Below are positions 47,157 to 56,795 of a DNA stretch of 64,000 nt, one piece after another. Both the position numbers and the translations under genes were made by a program. Under the pieces are notes generated by a model, which worked only from the letters and a program-made list of their open reading frames with translations, made no database searches and was not told the origin of the DNA. The stretch lies in assembly GCA_015232455.1 (NCBI GenBank), contig JADFZQ010000006.1, positions 1 to 64,000 on the forward strand, given 5' to 3'. This DNA comes from Desulfamplus sp. GTDB taxonomy: Bacteria; Desulfobacterota; Desulfobacteria; Desulfobacterales; Desulfobacteraceae. How positions within the stretch are numbered: the stretch's first letter is position 1; each line of letters starts with the position of its first letter.

Positions 47157-47184
47157 GTAGGAAACAACGATCGTTGTTCCCTAC
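47157..47184. repeat. 28-bp GTAG...CTAC palindrome between serC and serA
   Basis: Half-site GTAGGAAACAACGA with its near-perfect complement (one mismatch). Length and GTAG/CTAC ends match the 28-bp palindrome at 32351, though the core differs. A partial repeat of the right half (ATCGTTGCTCCTAC) follows at 47195-47208. Confidence 0.65.
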
Positions 47185-47213
47185 TACTTTTCAGATCGTT
47201 GCTCCTACTAATT

Positions 47214-48320
47214 TTACTTTCCAGTTGCAAAAGATTTCATAAAGTTAATTAATGCCGCAATTCCTTCCATTGTTGTGGCATTGTAGATAGACGCACGGCA
47301 TCCTCCAACAGAGCGATGACCTTTAAGACCGCCAAGACCACTTTTAGTTGCTTGAGAGATAAACTCTTTTTCAAGCTCTTCGCTTGGCAGACGGAAGGTT
47401 ACGTTCATCAAAGAACGGCTATCTCTATCAGCAGTTGCACGGTAAAAGTTGCTGTTATCAATAAAATCATAAAGCATTTTACCTTTTTCTTGATTGTGAG
47501 ATTCCATCTTTGCAAGACCGCCCATATCTTCTTCTATCCATTTAATCACAAGCTGAATAGTATAAATACCAAAGCAGTTTGGAGTGTTATACATTGAATT
47601 TTGTGATGAATATGTGTTGTAGCGAAGCATATTTGGAAGTGTTTTGTTTTCGCTTTGCAAAAGCTCTTCTGAGAGTTTGAGCATATCATCACGCAAAATA
47701 ACCATGCACACACCAGCGGGTCCCATATTTTTCTGGGCACCTGCGTAAATCATTCCAAATTTGTCCATCTCAAGCGGTCTGCTAAAAATATCTGAAGACA
47801 TATCAGATACTATTGGCACTCCGTTTGTGTCTGGAAATTTATGCCACTGTGTCCCTTTTATGGTGTTATTTGAAGTGATGTGAACATATTTGGCATCTTT
47901 ATTAAACTCAATATTTTGAGGAATATAGCAAAAATTTTTATCCTCTGAAGAAGCAGCAACATTTACCTTTTTTTCAAGAAGTTTTGCCTCTTTGATTGCC
48001 TTTGTTGACCATGTTCCTGTGTTTACATAGTCTGCTGCTGCATCTTTTCCTAAGAAATTCATAGGAATCATTGCAAATTGAAGACTTGCACCGCCTTGAA
48101 TAAAAAGAACATGATACTTCTCGTCAATATTGAAAAGACGCCTTGTTCTTGCCACAGTGTCGTTAATCACCTCATCAAACAAGCCTGAACGGTGGCTGAT
48201 TTCGGTGATTGACATTCCAGAACCTTTGAAATTCAAGAAAGATGCTTGTATCTCTTTAAGAACTGTAAGGGGCAAAGCTGAAGGTCCTGCATTAAAGTTA
48301 AAAATACGATTTTCGGTCAT
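47214..48320 (-). CDS. serC: phosphoserine aminotransferase
   Basis: A 368-residue PLP enzyme that transaminates phosphohydroxypyruvate to phosphoserine. It shows 'FNAGPSALP', 'FIQGGASLQFAMIPMN', the PLP-lysine motif 'IYAGAQKNMGPAGVC' and the C-terminal 'GLKGHRSVGGCRASIYNA'. It belongs to the serC-serA pair, upstream of serA. AGGAG precedes the ATG. Serine synthesis is thus encoded with its second enzyme first. Confidence 0.96.
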   Translation of the reverse strand: MTENRIFNFNAGPSALPLTVLKEIQASFLNFKGSGMSITEISHRSGLFDEVINDTVARTRRLFNIDEKYHVLFIQGGASLQFAMIPMNFLGKDAAADYVNTGTWSTKAIKEAKLLEKKVNVAASSEDKNFCYIPQNIEFNKDAKYVHITSNNTIKGTQWHKFPDTNGVPIVSDMSSDIFSRPLEMDKFGMIYAGAQKNMGPAGVCMVILRDDMLKLSEELLQSENKTLPNMLRYNTYSSQNSMYNTPNCFGIYTIQLVIKWIEEDMGGLAKMESHNQEKGKMLYDFIDNSNFYRATADRDSRSLMNVTFRLPSEELEKEFISQATKSGLGGLKGHRSVGGCRASIYNATTMEGIAALINFMKSFATGK

Positions 48321-48394
48321 TTTATTTTCTCCTTAAAATTTATATTGTGGAACTGTTTTTAATTTTATCTATTTAAAACTAATAATTTGAAAAA

Positions 48395-50056
48395 TTAGTT
48401 ATACTCTCTTGTTTTATGGAACTTTATATCAGGCCAAGCCTCTACAGCAAATCCAAGCTGGTATTCGCTTGTGGTCAAAAATGCTGTCCAGCCTTCTGAA
48501 TCGGTTGCAATTGCCCCTGAATTTTTTCTTATAAACTCTTTTAGCCTCTCGTCGTTATCACAGGTAACCCATCTTGCAACTGAAAAATCAATAGGCTCAT
48601 AGGCAGCCGCCACACTGTATTCTGCCATGAGCCTTGACATTGTAACATCAAACTGAAGAACTCCAACAGCACCGAGAATATAGTCATTATTGATTTTTGG
48701 ACGAAAGACCTGAATTGTTCCCTCTTCTGCAAGCTGGAAAAGCCCTTTTTGCAATGCTTTTGTCTTAAGGGGATTTTTAAGTATAACCCTCCTGAAATGT
48801 TCAGGTGCAAAACTTGGTATGCCAGTAAATTTTAACGGCTCTTTTTCTGTAAAAGTATCACCTATCTTTATTGTGCCGTGGTTATGAATACCAATAATAT
48901 CACCAGGATACGCTTCATCAATATTGCTTCTCTCCTGAGCCATAAAGATTGTGGCATTGGAAATTATCACATCCTTTCCGATTCTGTGATGTTTTACTTT
49001 CATTCCGCGTGTGAATTTTCCTGAGCAGATTCTGAAAAATGCAATTCTGTCCCTGTGAGCAGGATCCATATTTGCCTGAATTTTAAAGGTAAATCCTGAA
49101 AACTCTCTCTCTCTTGGGTCAACATCGCGTGTAGAAGTTTTGCGGATACTTGGGGAAGGGGCTATCTCAACAAACGAATCAAGCATCTCACGCACACCAA
49201 AATTATTTATTGCACTTCCAAAAAATACTGGGGTTTGTGAACCTTTGAGATATTCGTCCATGTCAAAAGGGTATGATGCTCCTTGCAAAAGCTCAACATC
49301 ATCTCTTAACTCTTGTGCCTGATTTCTCAAATATTCATCTAACTTTTTATCAGCTAAATCCTTTATCACCACTCCATCGCCATCTTTTGGTGTGTAGCCA
49401 GCAGAGAAAAGACCAAGCTCATTATTGTGTAGATGATATACCCCTTGAAACCGTTTACCCATTCCAATGGGCCAAGTTATTGGAGTGCATTCAATTTGAA
49501 GTTTCTCCTCAATATCTGCAAAAATTTCAAGAGGCTCAAGCCCTTCTCTGTCTAACTTATTGATAAAAGTTATTATTGGGGTGTTACGCATTCTGCAAAC
49601 TTCCATGAGCTTTTGAGTCTGCGGTTCAACACCTTTTGCACTATCAATTATCATTACTGCACAATCAACCGCTGTAAGAACTCTGTAAGTGTCTTCTGAA
49701 AAATCTTTATGTCCGGGTGTGTCCAGAAGGTTTATCTCATATCCTTTGTAGTTAAATTTCATAACAGAAGATGAGACGCTGATGCCTCTTTCTTGCTCAA
49801 TTGAGAGAAAATCACTGGTTGCTTTTTTTTCAGTTTTCCGAGATTTTACAGCCCCTGCCTGCTGAATTGCTCCTCCAAATAGTAAGAGTTTTTCAGTTAG
49901 CGTAGTTTTGCCAGCATCAGGGTGGCTGATGATTGCAAATGTGCGGCGTTTTTGAATCTCTTTGAGGGTGCGAGAGTCGGTGTTAAAGTTTAAAATTTGT
50001 AAATCATTGTTTATGTTATTCATAAAATGCCAGATGGTTACAGCTATATTATTCAT
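48395..50056 (-). CDS. prfC: peptide chain release factor 3
   Basis: A 553-residue translational GTPase that recycles RF1/RF2 from the ribosome. G motifs are clear: '[13 protein letters not shown]', '[12 protein letters not shown]' and 'NKLDRE'. The domain order (G, II, III) and length fit RF3. The first Met lacks a good ribosome binding site; a second at residue 12 (50023) is equally possible, and E. coli RF3 would align from near residue 30. It forms a leftward gene with ettA upstream, separated by a palindromic terminator. Confidence 0.95.
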   Translation of the reverse strand: MNNIAVTIWHFMNNINNDLQILNFNTDSRTLKEIQKRRTFAIISHPDAGKTTLTEKLLLFGGAIQQAGAVKSRKTEKKATSDFLSIEQERGISVSSSVMKFNYKGYEINLLDTPGHKDFSEDTYRVLTAVDCAVMIIDSAKGVEPQTQKLMEVCRMRNTPIITFINKLDREGLEPLEIFADIEEKLQIECTPITWPIGMGKRFQGVYHLHNNELGLFSAGYTPKDGDGVVIKDLADKKLDEYLRNQAQELRDDVELLQGASYPFDMDEYLKGSQTPVFFGSAINNFGVREMLDSFVEIAPSPSIRKTSTRDVDPREREFSGFTFKIQANMDPAHRDRIAFFRICSGKFTRGMKVKHHRIGKDVIISNATIFMAQERSNIDEAYPGDIIGIHNHGTIKIGDTFTEKEPLKFTGIPSFAPEHFRRVILKNPLKTKALQKGLFQLAEEGTIQVFRPKINNDYILGAVGVLQFDVTMSRLMAEYSVAAAYEPIDFSVARWVTCDNDERLKEFIRKNSGAIATDSEGWTAFLTTSEYQLGFAVEAWPDIKFHKTREYN

Positions 50057-50067
50057 TAATGGAATTC

Positions 50068-50101
50068 AAGATTTGACAACTTTTAAAAGTTATCAAATCT
50101 T
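50068..50101. terminator. palindromic terminator repeat, copy 4
   Basis: Left arm AAGATTTGACAACTTTT, right arm with one mismatch (TTaTCAAATC). It lies between ettA and prfC, both leftward, so it probably ends ettA transcription. Confidence 0.7.
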
Positions 50102-50154
50102 TCAAGAAACATTCAAATTATAACATTGCAAAATCAATATCAAATTTATAGAAA

Positions 50155-51837
50155 TCATCTTGTCAGATGGCGATACTTAATGCGTTCTGGCTGATCAGCT
50201 TTAATTCCAAGTCTCTTTTTTCTATCTTTTTCATAATCAGAGTAGCTTCCTTCAAAGAAAACAGTCTGGCTGTCCCCCTCAAATGCTAAAATGTGAGTTG
50301 CAAGTCTATCTAAAAACCATCTGTCATGGCTGATAATTATGGCACACCCTGCAAAATTTTCTAAAGCCTCTTCTAAAGCTCTCATGGTATTGACATCAAG
50401 ATCATTTGTAGGCTCGTCAAGCAAGAGAAGGTTTGCCTCTTCTTTTAACATTCTTGCAAGATGGACACGGTTTCTCTCTCCGCCTGAGAGCATTCCAACC
50501 TTTTTTTGTTGGTCTGTTCCTGAAAAGTTAAATTTTGAAACATAAGCTCTTGAATTAACTTCTCGTCCTCCAAGCAAAATTGTCTCATTGCCATCTGATA
50601 TGACTTCCCAGATACTTTTATCAGGATTGAGAATATGCCTGTCTTGATCCACGTAAGCAATTTTTACGGTTTCACCAATCTCAATATTTCCTGCATCAGG
50701 CTTTTCCTTGCCGGTTATCATGTTAAAAAGTGTTGATTTTCCAGCACCATTTGGTCCTACAACTCCGATGATACCACCAGCAGGTATTATAAAATCCATA
50801 TTCTCAACAAGCAGTTTATCTCCAAATGCCTTAGTAACTCCATTTGAAACAACTACTTTATCACCAAGCCTTGGACCTGGCGGAATATAAATCTCAAGGT
50901 CTTTTTCTCTATCTTTTACGTCCTGTTTAAGCAGTTCATCATAAGAGGTTATTCTTGCTTTGGCTTTTGAGTGCCTTCCCTTTGGAGACATCTTTATCCA
51001 CTCAAGCTCTCTTTCTAAAGTTTTCTGGCGTTTGCTCTCTTTTTTCTCTTCGTTTTTTAGCCTGTTCTGTTTTTGCTCAAGCCATGATGAGTAGTTGCCT
51101 TTCCATGGAATCCCCTCACCTCTATCAAGTTCAAGTATCCAGCCAGCCACATTATCAAGAAAATATCTATCATGGGTAACGGCAATAACTGTTCCTGCAT
51201 ATTGACTTAAATGCTGCTCAAGCCACGCAACAGAGGCAGCATCAAGATGGTTGGTTGGCTCATCAAGAAGGAGAATATCAGGTTTTTGGAGAAGAAGACG
51301 GCACAAGGCAACGCGGCGTTTCTCACCACCAGATATTACATTTACAGGTGTATCTTCAGGAGGACAACGCAAAGCATCCATAGCCATCTTAAGTTTTGAA
51401 TCTAAGTCCCACGCCTCTAAGTGATCCAACTGCTCTTGCAATACCCCTTGTCTTTCAATGAGCTTGTCCATCTCATCATCTGACATTGGTTCTGCAAATT
51501 TTTCATTGATAGATTCATACTCTTTGACAAGATCAACCGTCTCCTGAACACCTTGCTCAACAATCTCCTTAACGGTTTTAGTAGAGTCAAGAAGAGGCTC
51601 TTGCTCTAAATATCCAACAGAAAAACCTTTGGATAAAATTGTCTCTCCGTTGTAATCTTTATCAATGCCTGCCATGATTTTAAGAAGCGAGCTTTTACCA
51701 GAACCGTTAAGACCAAGCACTCCAATTTTTGCACCGTAAAAATAGGAAAGCGATATATCCTTTATAACTGGCTTTTTATCGTAAAATTTACTCACCTTCA
51801 TCATTGAGTAAATAACTTTTTTGGTATCTTCTGACAT
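50155..51837 (-). CDS. ettA: energy-dependent translational throttle ABC-F protein
   Basis: A 560-residue soluble ABC-F ATPase that binds the ribosomal E site and gates the first elongation step by ATP/ADP ratio. Two nucleotide-binding domains are present: 'GLNGSGKSSLLK' with 'SGGEKRRVALCRLL', and 'GPNGAGKSTLFNM' with 'LSGGERNRVHLARML'. Both have 'DEPTN' Walker B continuations. The arm region inside the first domain and the inter-domain linker with 'SPKGRHSKAKARI' are typical of EttA. No membrane domain is present. Confidence 0.95.
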   Translation of the reverse strand: MSEDTKKVIYSMMKVSKFYDKKPVIKDISLSYFYGAKIGVLGLNGSGKSSLLKIMAGIDKDYNGETILSKGFSVGYLEQEPLLDSTKTVKEIVEQGVQETVDLVKEYESINEKFAEPMSDDEMDKLIERQGVLQEQLDHLEAWDLDSKLKMAMDALRCPPEDTPVNVISGGEKRRVALCRLLLQKPDILLLDEPTNHLDAASVAWLEQHLSQYAGTVIAVTHDRYFLDNVAGWILELDRGEGIPWKGNYSSWLEQKQNRLKNEEKKESKRQKTLERELEWIKMSPKGRHSKAKARITSYDELLKQDVKDREKDLEIYIPPGPRLGDKVVVSNGVTKAFGDKLLVENMDFIIPAGGIIGVVGPNGAGKSTLFNMITGKEKPDAGNIEIGETVKIAYVDQDRHILNPDKSIWEVISDGNETILLGGREVNSRAYVSKFNFSGTDQQKKVGMLSGGERNRVHLARMLKEEANLLLLDEPTNDLDVNTMRALEEALENFAGCAIIISHDRWFLDRLATHILAFEGDSQTVFFEGSYSDYEKDRKKRLGIKADQPERIKYRHLTR

Positions 51838-51993
51838 TTTTATTTTAATCCTGTTTATTAGATTTTGTTTATTAAATCATCTTTCTGAAATATCTTATTA
51901 AATCTTGTTCATTAAATATATTTACATCGCATTATGATAGATTCTAAATTTATAAATAGCTATGAGCTATTGCTAAAAATAGGCATTTTAATC

Positions 51994-52281
51994 TCACTTG
52001 TTTTGTTTGTCAATAGGTCTGTAACCGTGCTTTTTGGAGTGTTCTGGAAAAAGGTCAATAGCCTGATTTAATGGAATAAACCCTGAAAATGCTCTCACTT
52101 TCATCATTTTGTAGTTTTTAAATACCTGACTCCAACCAATTAGGCATGAATTACCAAACAGAGAATCACGCTCTGACCATAAATTATTATTCACCCCAAA
52201 CCGCTTTGTTTTAAAAAGCAGGTGGATAACCATTTTCCAGTTTTCAATAAAATATATAATATTTTTCTTAATTTTCAGCAT
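51994..52281 (-). CDS. unknown small basic protein overlapping mobB
   Basis: A 95-residue protein I do not recognise. It is basic and aromatic, with no signal peptide or clear motif ('SLFGNSCLIGWSQVFKNY', 'LFPEHSKKHGYRPID'). Its ATG overlaps the mobB stop as ATGCTGA, the kind of overlap used in translational coupling, which supports it as a real gene. The preceding gene makes a role with a molybdenum cofactor enzyme imaginable but nothing more. Confidence 0.55.
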   Translation of the reverse strand: MLKIKKNIIYFIENWKMVIHLLFKTKRFGVNNNLWSERDSLFGNSCLIGWSQVFKNYKMMKVRAFSGFIPLNQAIDLFPEHSKKHGYRPIDKQNK

Positions 52282-52844
52282 ATTAGATATTGTTTCTCAA
52301 TAAAATCAGCAACTAATTTTGTATCATTAAGTCCAAAGCAAGGAACATTCACTCGGTAATCTGAATCAGTAATAAAGCCAACAAGGTTTTTATCATCAAT
52401 AAAGAGAGGTTTATTGTGTCCAGCAGCAACTCTAAAAATTTCAAATTTAGGAATTGGTGCATATTTAAACCCTTCAACAATTATAATATCCATATCAAAC
52501 AGGTAATTTTTTGCGTTTTCAATAAGCAGTGATTCATAATAGTTAATATTTTCTTTTTTAGCATCTATAAGCTCTTCAACAAAATCTGGCTCTTTATAAT
52601 CTTTAACCATTGAGATAAGGTTAGGAGATATTACAAGAGTTGCGGCAGCACCAGCATTCTTATGCCTCCAACTGTCTTTACCCTTTTTCTCCATCTCAAC
52701 TTTGCAATGTGCGTGTTTAATAACTCCAATACGATAACCCTTTTTACTCAAATGCGGTATCAATTTTTCCAAAAAAGTGGTCTTACCAGAGCCTGATTGA
52801 CCTGCAATTGATATGATATTGGCTTGAACTTTTTTATTATCCAT
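52275..52844 (-). CDS. mobB: molybdopterin-guanine dinucleotide biosynthesis protein MobB
   Basis: A 189-residue P-loop GTPase that assists attachment of GMP to molybdopterin. It has Walker A 'IAGQSGSGKTTFLEKLI', the family-specific 'IGVIKHAH' and 'DSWRHKNAGAAATLV', and 'IIIVEGFKYAPIPKFEIFR'. No mobA or moe gene is adjacent. Its ATG directly abuts the TAA of the upstream REC-PAS-kinase gene, so it is probably read with that operon. This implies bis-MGD enzymes (formate dehydrogenase-like or similar) in the organism. Confidence 0.9.
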   Translation of the reverse strand: MDNKKVQANIISIAGQSGSGKTTFLEKLIPHLSKKGYRIGVIKHAHCKVEMEKKGKDSWRHKNAGAAATLVISPNLISMVKDYKEPDFVEELIDAKKENINYYESLLIENAKNYLFDMDIIIVEGFKYAPIPKFEIFRVAAGHNKPLFIDDKNLVGFITDSDYRVNVPCFGLNDTKLVADFIEKQYLIC

Positions 52845-54557
52845 TTAATATTCCATTTTATTACTGTCGGCTATAACAGGCGTTGATTTATGAAGTGGCA
52901 GCTTGATTGTAAATTCAGTGCCTTGCCCCTCAGTTGACAAGACGCTAAGTGTGCCTTTATGATCCTCAGTGATAATAAAATATGAGATAGATAAACCAAG
53001 TCCTGTTCCACTCCTTCTGGTTGTAAAGAAGGGTTGAAATATCTTTTTACTTACCTCTTCTGGCATTCCTTCGCCGTTATCAGCAATTGCAATTGATGCC
53101 ATATTATCAGTTATACCGATAGTTATATTAAACCGCTTTACAGCACCATATTCTATATTTTCCATTGCCTGCAATCCATTTTTAAAGATATTGAGTAGAA
53201 CTTGCTGGATTTTGCTTGGCTGGCATGAGATTAATGGCATATCTTTTTGATAATTCCTAATAATTTCAATATCTCCAATATCTTTTTCAGATTTTGTTTT
53301 ATAGTCTGCTATTGCTAACTTTATAGATTTTTCTACAAGCTCTTGTAAATTCTCATCTTTCAAAGTTCCTTCATGTTTACGGCTAAAACTTAGCATATCA
53401 TCAACAATTTGTGCCGCACGATTTCCAGCTTGTTGAACAGAGTCCATCATACGTAAAATTTCACGTTTATCCATATATTGTCTTATAACTTCAAGCGATA
53501 GACCACACTCATTAGCCGCCTTATGATTAGCAGGCAGATCACCATAAATTCTATTTCTGATAACTTGAATATTTTGAATAATGCCAGCAAGCGGATTGTT
53601 GATCTCGTGTGCCATACCAGCAGCAATTCCACCCATTGAGAGCATCTTTTCAGATTGAATTACAATTTCATCCATTTTAACTCTCTCTGTTACATCATCA
53701 ATTCTGATAACCGCACCTTTATTATCATTAAAACTAAATGGGTAGATGGCAAAATTATTAATTACAAGTTTACCTTTGATATAAACAGGAATACGATTTT
53801 TTTCAACAAGCTCGCCTATCTCAATAGCATTTTGAATATTTTTGGTAATAAATCTGTAAAAAGGAAAAACTTCAGAGATAGATTTAGAAGCCACAAATTC
53901 TAAGCCAATATTTGTCATTACATCTGTGCCAAAACCAATGTTTGCTAACTTCTGGGCATGGCTGTTCATATCTGTAATTTTACCTTCGCTATCTACACTT
54001 ATTAGGCAAGATGAGATTGAGTTGATAACTTTTAGAAGATATGCCCTTGCTCGTTCAATTTCACAAGTTGCCTCAAGATTTTTCTCTATCTGCTCTTTTA
54101 ACTCTTTATTTGTATGGCTTAATTGAGCAGTTCTTGCTTCTACAATCTGCTCTAACCCATTTTTAATTTTATGAAGCTCAAGAAAGACATTGACCTTGCT
54201 TAAAAGAATAAATTTATTTAAAGGCTTAAATATAAAATCAACTGCACCAGTGCCATAACCTTTAATCTCTTTTGCATCATCTCTGTCAATTGCAGTAACA
54301 AAAATAATGGGGATATTTTCCGTTTTTTCATTGGATTTAAGTATCTCTGCAACCTCATATCCGTCCATCTCTGGCATCTGAACATCAAGAATAATAAGGG
54401 CAAATTCGTGATCTAAAATGCAAGTCAAAGCCTCGTTACCTGAAGAGGCACGGAAAATTTGGGCATCTAATTTTGATAGAATCTTCTCTAATGCAAAGAG
54501 ATTCTCAGGAATGTCATCTACAATGAGAATTTTGGGCTTAAATATGTTGCTATCCAT
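52845..54557 (-). CDS. REC-PAS-histidine kinase
   Basis: A 570-residue cytosolic kinase. A receiver covers about 9-125 ('KILIVDDIPEN', Asp in 'LIILDVQMPEMDG', Lys in 'FIFKPLNK'). A coiled coil and PAS domain (about 175-295) follow. The kinase core starts at His317 in 'GMAHEINNPLAGI', then 'NIFKNGLQAME' N-box and 'GTGLGLSISYFI' G-box. Residues 1-300 are closely similar to the next gene (54566), which carries HD-GYP instead of kinase. It is the fifth gene of a leftward signalling operon. Confidence 0.9.
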   Translation of the reverse strand: MDSNIFKPKILIVDDIPENLFALEKILSKLDAQIFRASSGNEALTCILDHEFALIILDVQMPEMDGYEVAEILKSNEKTENIPIIFVTAIDRDDAKEIKGYGTGAVDFIFKPLNKFILLSKVNVFLELHKIKNGLEQIVEARTAQLSHTNKELKEQIEKNLEATCEIERARAYLLKVINSISSCLISVDSEGKITDMNSHAQKLANIGFGTDVMTNIGLEFVASKSISEVFPFYRFITKNIQNAIEIGELVEKNRIPVYIKGKLVINNFAIYPFSFNDNKGAVIRIDDVTERVKMDEIVIQSEKMLSMGGIAAGMAHEINNPLAGIIQNIQVIRNRIYGDLPANHKAANECGLSLEVIRQYMDKREILRMMDSVQQAGNRAAQIVDDMLSFSRKHEGTLKDENLQELVEKSIKLAIADYKTKSEKDIGDIEIIRNYQKDMPLISCQPSKIQQVLLNIFKNGLQAMENIEYGAVKRFNITIGITDNMASIAIADNGEGMPEEVSKKIFQPFFTTRRSGTGLGLSISYFIITEDHKGTLSVLSTEGQGTEFTIKLPLHKSTPVIADSNKMEY

Positions 54558-54565
54558 TGATTTTC

Positions 54566-56185
54566 CTAAGTCATAAGTTTAACTATGTCATCAGCAATTG
54601 CACATTGATTGATAAAAGAGACTTTTGCTTCTTCGTTAAATGGCTGAATTTTTATTTTCAAAATTTCATCTAAAATCTCAAAAAAGGCATCAACAACATC
54701 TGGATCAAAGTGGCTGCTTTTACCTTCTCTTATTATTTGATATGATTTTTCTAATGAAAACGGCTCTTTATATGGTCGTTTTGTTGTTAATGAGTCAAAC
54801 ACATCTGCAAGTGCAACAATACGGCTGACCATTGGAATTTTAGTTCCTCTAAGTCCCATAGGATAACCTGTTCCGTCCCATTTTTCGTGATGTGTCATAG
54901 CAATAAGTTCACCAAGTCTTATAAATCCTGATTTTGAACCTTTAAGGATTTTTGCCCCAATTACTGTATGGCGTTTCATTATCTCCCACTCTTCAGGAGT
55001 CAACTTTCCGGGTTTTAATAAAATACGGTCAGGTATTCCTATCTTCCCAATATCGTGCATTGGAGCTGCATAAGATATTGACTCAACAGTGTTAGGATTT
55101 ATGTTAAGTCTTTTTGCAATTGCAGTGCTGTAGTTGCTCATTCTCTGGATATGAGAGCCTGTATCTTCATCTTTATATTCAGATGCCCATGTAAGCCTAT
55201 GGATAGTGTCAATGGTAAGTTTCTTTTCATTCTGAATCGCCATCTCTTCACGTTTTACACGCTCAGTAACATCATCAATTCTTATTACTGCCCCATGGTT
55301 ATTGTTAAAGCAAAAAGGGTAGATAGCAAAGTCATTGATAATAGGCTCATTATAAGTTGTAAGGTTGTTAATAGGGCATCTACTCTTAGAATCTAAACCT
55401 TTGATGAATTGTTCTTTGTCAATAAAGCCTCTTTGTAAATAGACAGGAATACGATGTTTTTCGACAGGTTGCCCCGAAGCTATTGCCTGATGAATCATCT
55501 GAGTTAGCATTGTATAAAAGGGGAAAACTTCAGCAACAGGCCTTCCTACAGCGTTTTTTGGAGTAATCCCTGATATAATCTGCCCTTGACAGTTCATATC
55601 AGTTATTCTACCAAGATAGTCAACGCTAACAAGACAAGAAGATATAGAGTCAATTACCTTTAAAAGATATGAATGAGAATACTCAATTTCACGAGTTGCC
55701 TTGATATTTGTCTTTATAAGCTCTTTTAGTTTTTGGTTTGTCTGGTTAAGCTCACGGGTTCTCTCATTAACGAGATGCTCCAAACCATTCTTTATTCTGT
55801 AAAGTTCTAAAAAGACATTTACTTTGCTTAACAGAATCTGTTTATTCAAAGGTTTAAATATGAAATCAACAGCACCTGTAGTATATCCCTTTATCTCTTT
55901 TGAATCTTCACGGTCAATTGCGGTAACAAAAATAATCGGGACATTTTCTGTCTTTTCATTAGATTTAATAAGCTCTGCCGCCTCATATCCGTCCATATCT
56001 GGCATTTGAACATCAAGGATTATTAATGCAAAATCGTGGTCAAGAATAAGTGTCAGTGCTTCATTGCCTGAAGATGCTTTGACTATTTCAGCATCAATTT
56101 TACCAAGAATTCTCTCAAGAGCAAAAAGGTTTTCAGCAATATCATCAACGATCAAGATTTTAGGTTTGAAGAGGTTGTCATCCAT
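54566..56185 (-). CDS. REC-PAS-HD-GYP cyclic di-GMP phosphodiesterase
   Basis: A 539-residue protein. The N-terminal receiver (about 9-125) and PAS (about 175-290) are near copies of those in the adjacent kinase. The output is an HD-GYP domain (about 325-520) with 'MHDIGKIGIPDRIL', 'MTHHEKWDGTGYP' and 'ALADVFDSLTTKRPYK'. These residues bind the metals that hydrolyse cyclic di-GMP. It probably lowers c-di-GMP when its receiver is phosphorylated by the operon's kinases. Only 8 nt separate it from the kinase gene. Confidence 0.92.
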   Translation of the reverse strand: MDDNLFKPKILIVDDIAENLFALERILGKIDAEIVKASSGNEALTLILDHDFALIILDVQMPDMDGYEAAELIKSNEKTENVPIIFVTAIDREDSKEIKGYTTGAVDFIFKPLNKQILLSKVNVFLELYRIKNGLEHLVNERTRELNQTNQKLKELIKTNIKATREIEYSHSYLLKVIDSISSCLVSVDYLGRITDMNCQGQIISGITPKNAVGRPVAEVFPFYTMLTQMIHQAIASGQPVEKHRIPVYLQRGFIDKEQFIKGLDSKSRCPINNLTTYNEPIINDFAIYPFCFNNNHGAVIRIDDVTERVKREEMAIQNEKKLTIDTIHRLTWASEYKDEDTGSHIQRMSNYSTAIAKRLNINPNTVESISYAAPMHDIGKIGIPDRILLKPGKLTPEEWEIMKRHTVIGAKILKGSKSGFIRLGELIAMTHHEKWDGTGYPMGLRGTKIPMVSRIVALADVFDSLTTKRPYKEPFSLEKSYQIIREGKSSHFDPDVVDAFFEILDEILKIKIQPFNEEAKVSFINQCAIADDIVKLMT

Positions 56186-56214
56186 TTGAATTTTCCGTAA
56201 ATTGAGTTATATAT

Positions 56215-56793
56215 TTACAATCTAAGTAATTTTTGAATAAATATAGGTATCTCATCAAGGTGCAATATGTGATCAATAGCATTGGTTCTAATTGCACAAG
56301 ATGGCATATAATCAACTTCCGCAGTTTCGGGATTCTCTGCAATGGTTATGCCTCCAAGGGACTTTATCTTTTTAATTCCTTTACTACCATCAAAGTTAGC
56401 TCCAGTTAAAATAACACCTATAAGAGCTGAACCAAAAGCATCGGCTGCTGATTCAAACAGAACATCAATTGATGGACGGCAATAACAAACTGGTGGATCA
56501 ACTGAAAGAGCAAAGTGAAGAACTTCACCTTTTTCAACAAGCAGATGATAACCTCCCGGGGCAATATATATTATTCCAGATTCAATGTTTGTTTTATCTA
56601 ACGGCTCTTTCACGGGAACCTGACATTTCTCGTTCAAAGAGTTTATTAAATAAGAGTCAAAATCAGCTTTACGATGTTGAACAATTATAATGGGAACTGA
56701 TAAATCCTTCCTAAACATGGGCAATATTTTATGAAGAGCATTAAACCCTCCAGCAGAAACACCAAGCACAACAGCCTTGATTGGAGCTGTCAT
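56215..56793 (-). CDS. standalone CheB-type methylesterase
   Basis: A 192-residue CheB catalytic domain without the N-terminal receiver of chemotaxis CheB. The Ser-His-Asp triad is visible in 'LGVSAGGFNAL', 'IIVQHRKAD' and 'ILTGANFDGSKGI'. It probably removes methyl groups from glutamates of a partner protein. Its place beside CheR and a hybrid kinase, with no methyl-accepting protein, suggests a non-chemotaxis adaptation module. It lies 2 nt after cheR. Confidence 0.9.
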   Translation of the reverse strand: MTAPIKAVVLGVSAGGFNALHKILPMFRKDLSVPIIIVQHRKADFDSYLINSLNEKCQVPVKEPLDKTNIESGIIYIAPGGYHLLVEKGEVLHFALSVDPPVCYCRPSIDVLFESAADAFGSALIGVILTGANFDGSKGIKKIKSLGGITIAENPETAEVDYMPSCAIRTNAIDHILHLDEIPIFIQKLLRL

Positions 56794-56795
56794 TT

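Noticed and set aside
47101-47213. Riboswitch or operator between serC and serA
   Set aside because: The only structure is a palindrome of the dispersed GTAG...CTAC type, which also occurs near unrelated genes, so a specific serine-linked role is not supported.
49140-49563. Open frames opposite prfC
   Set aside because: They overlap strongly conserved prfC codons and have no ribosome binding site or recognisable family.
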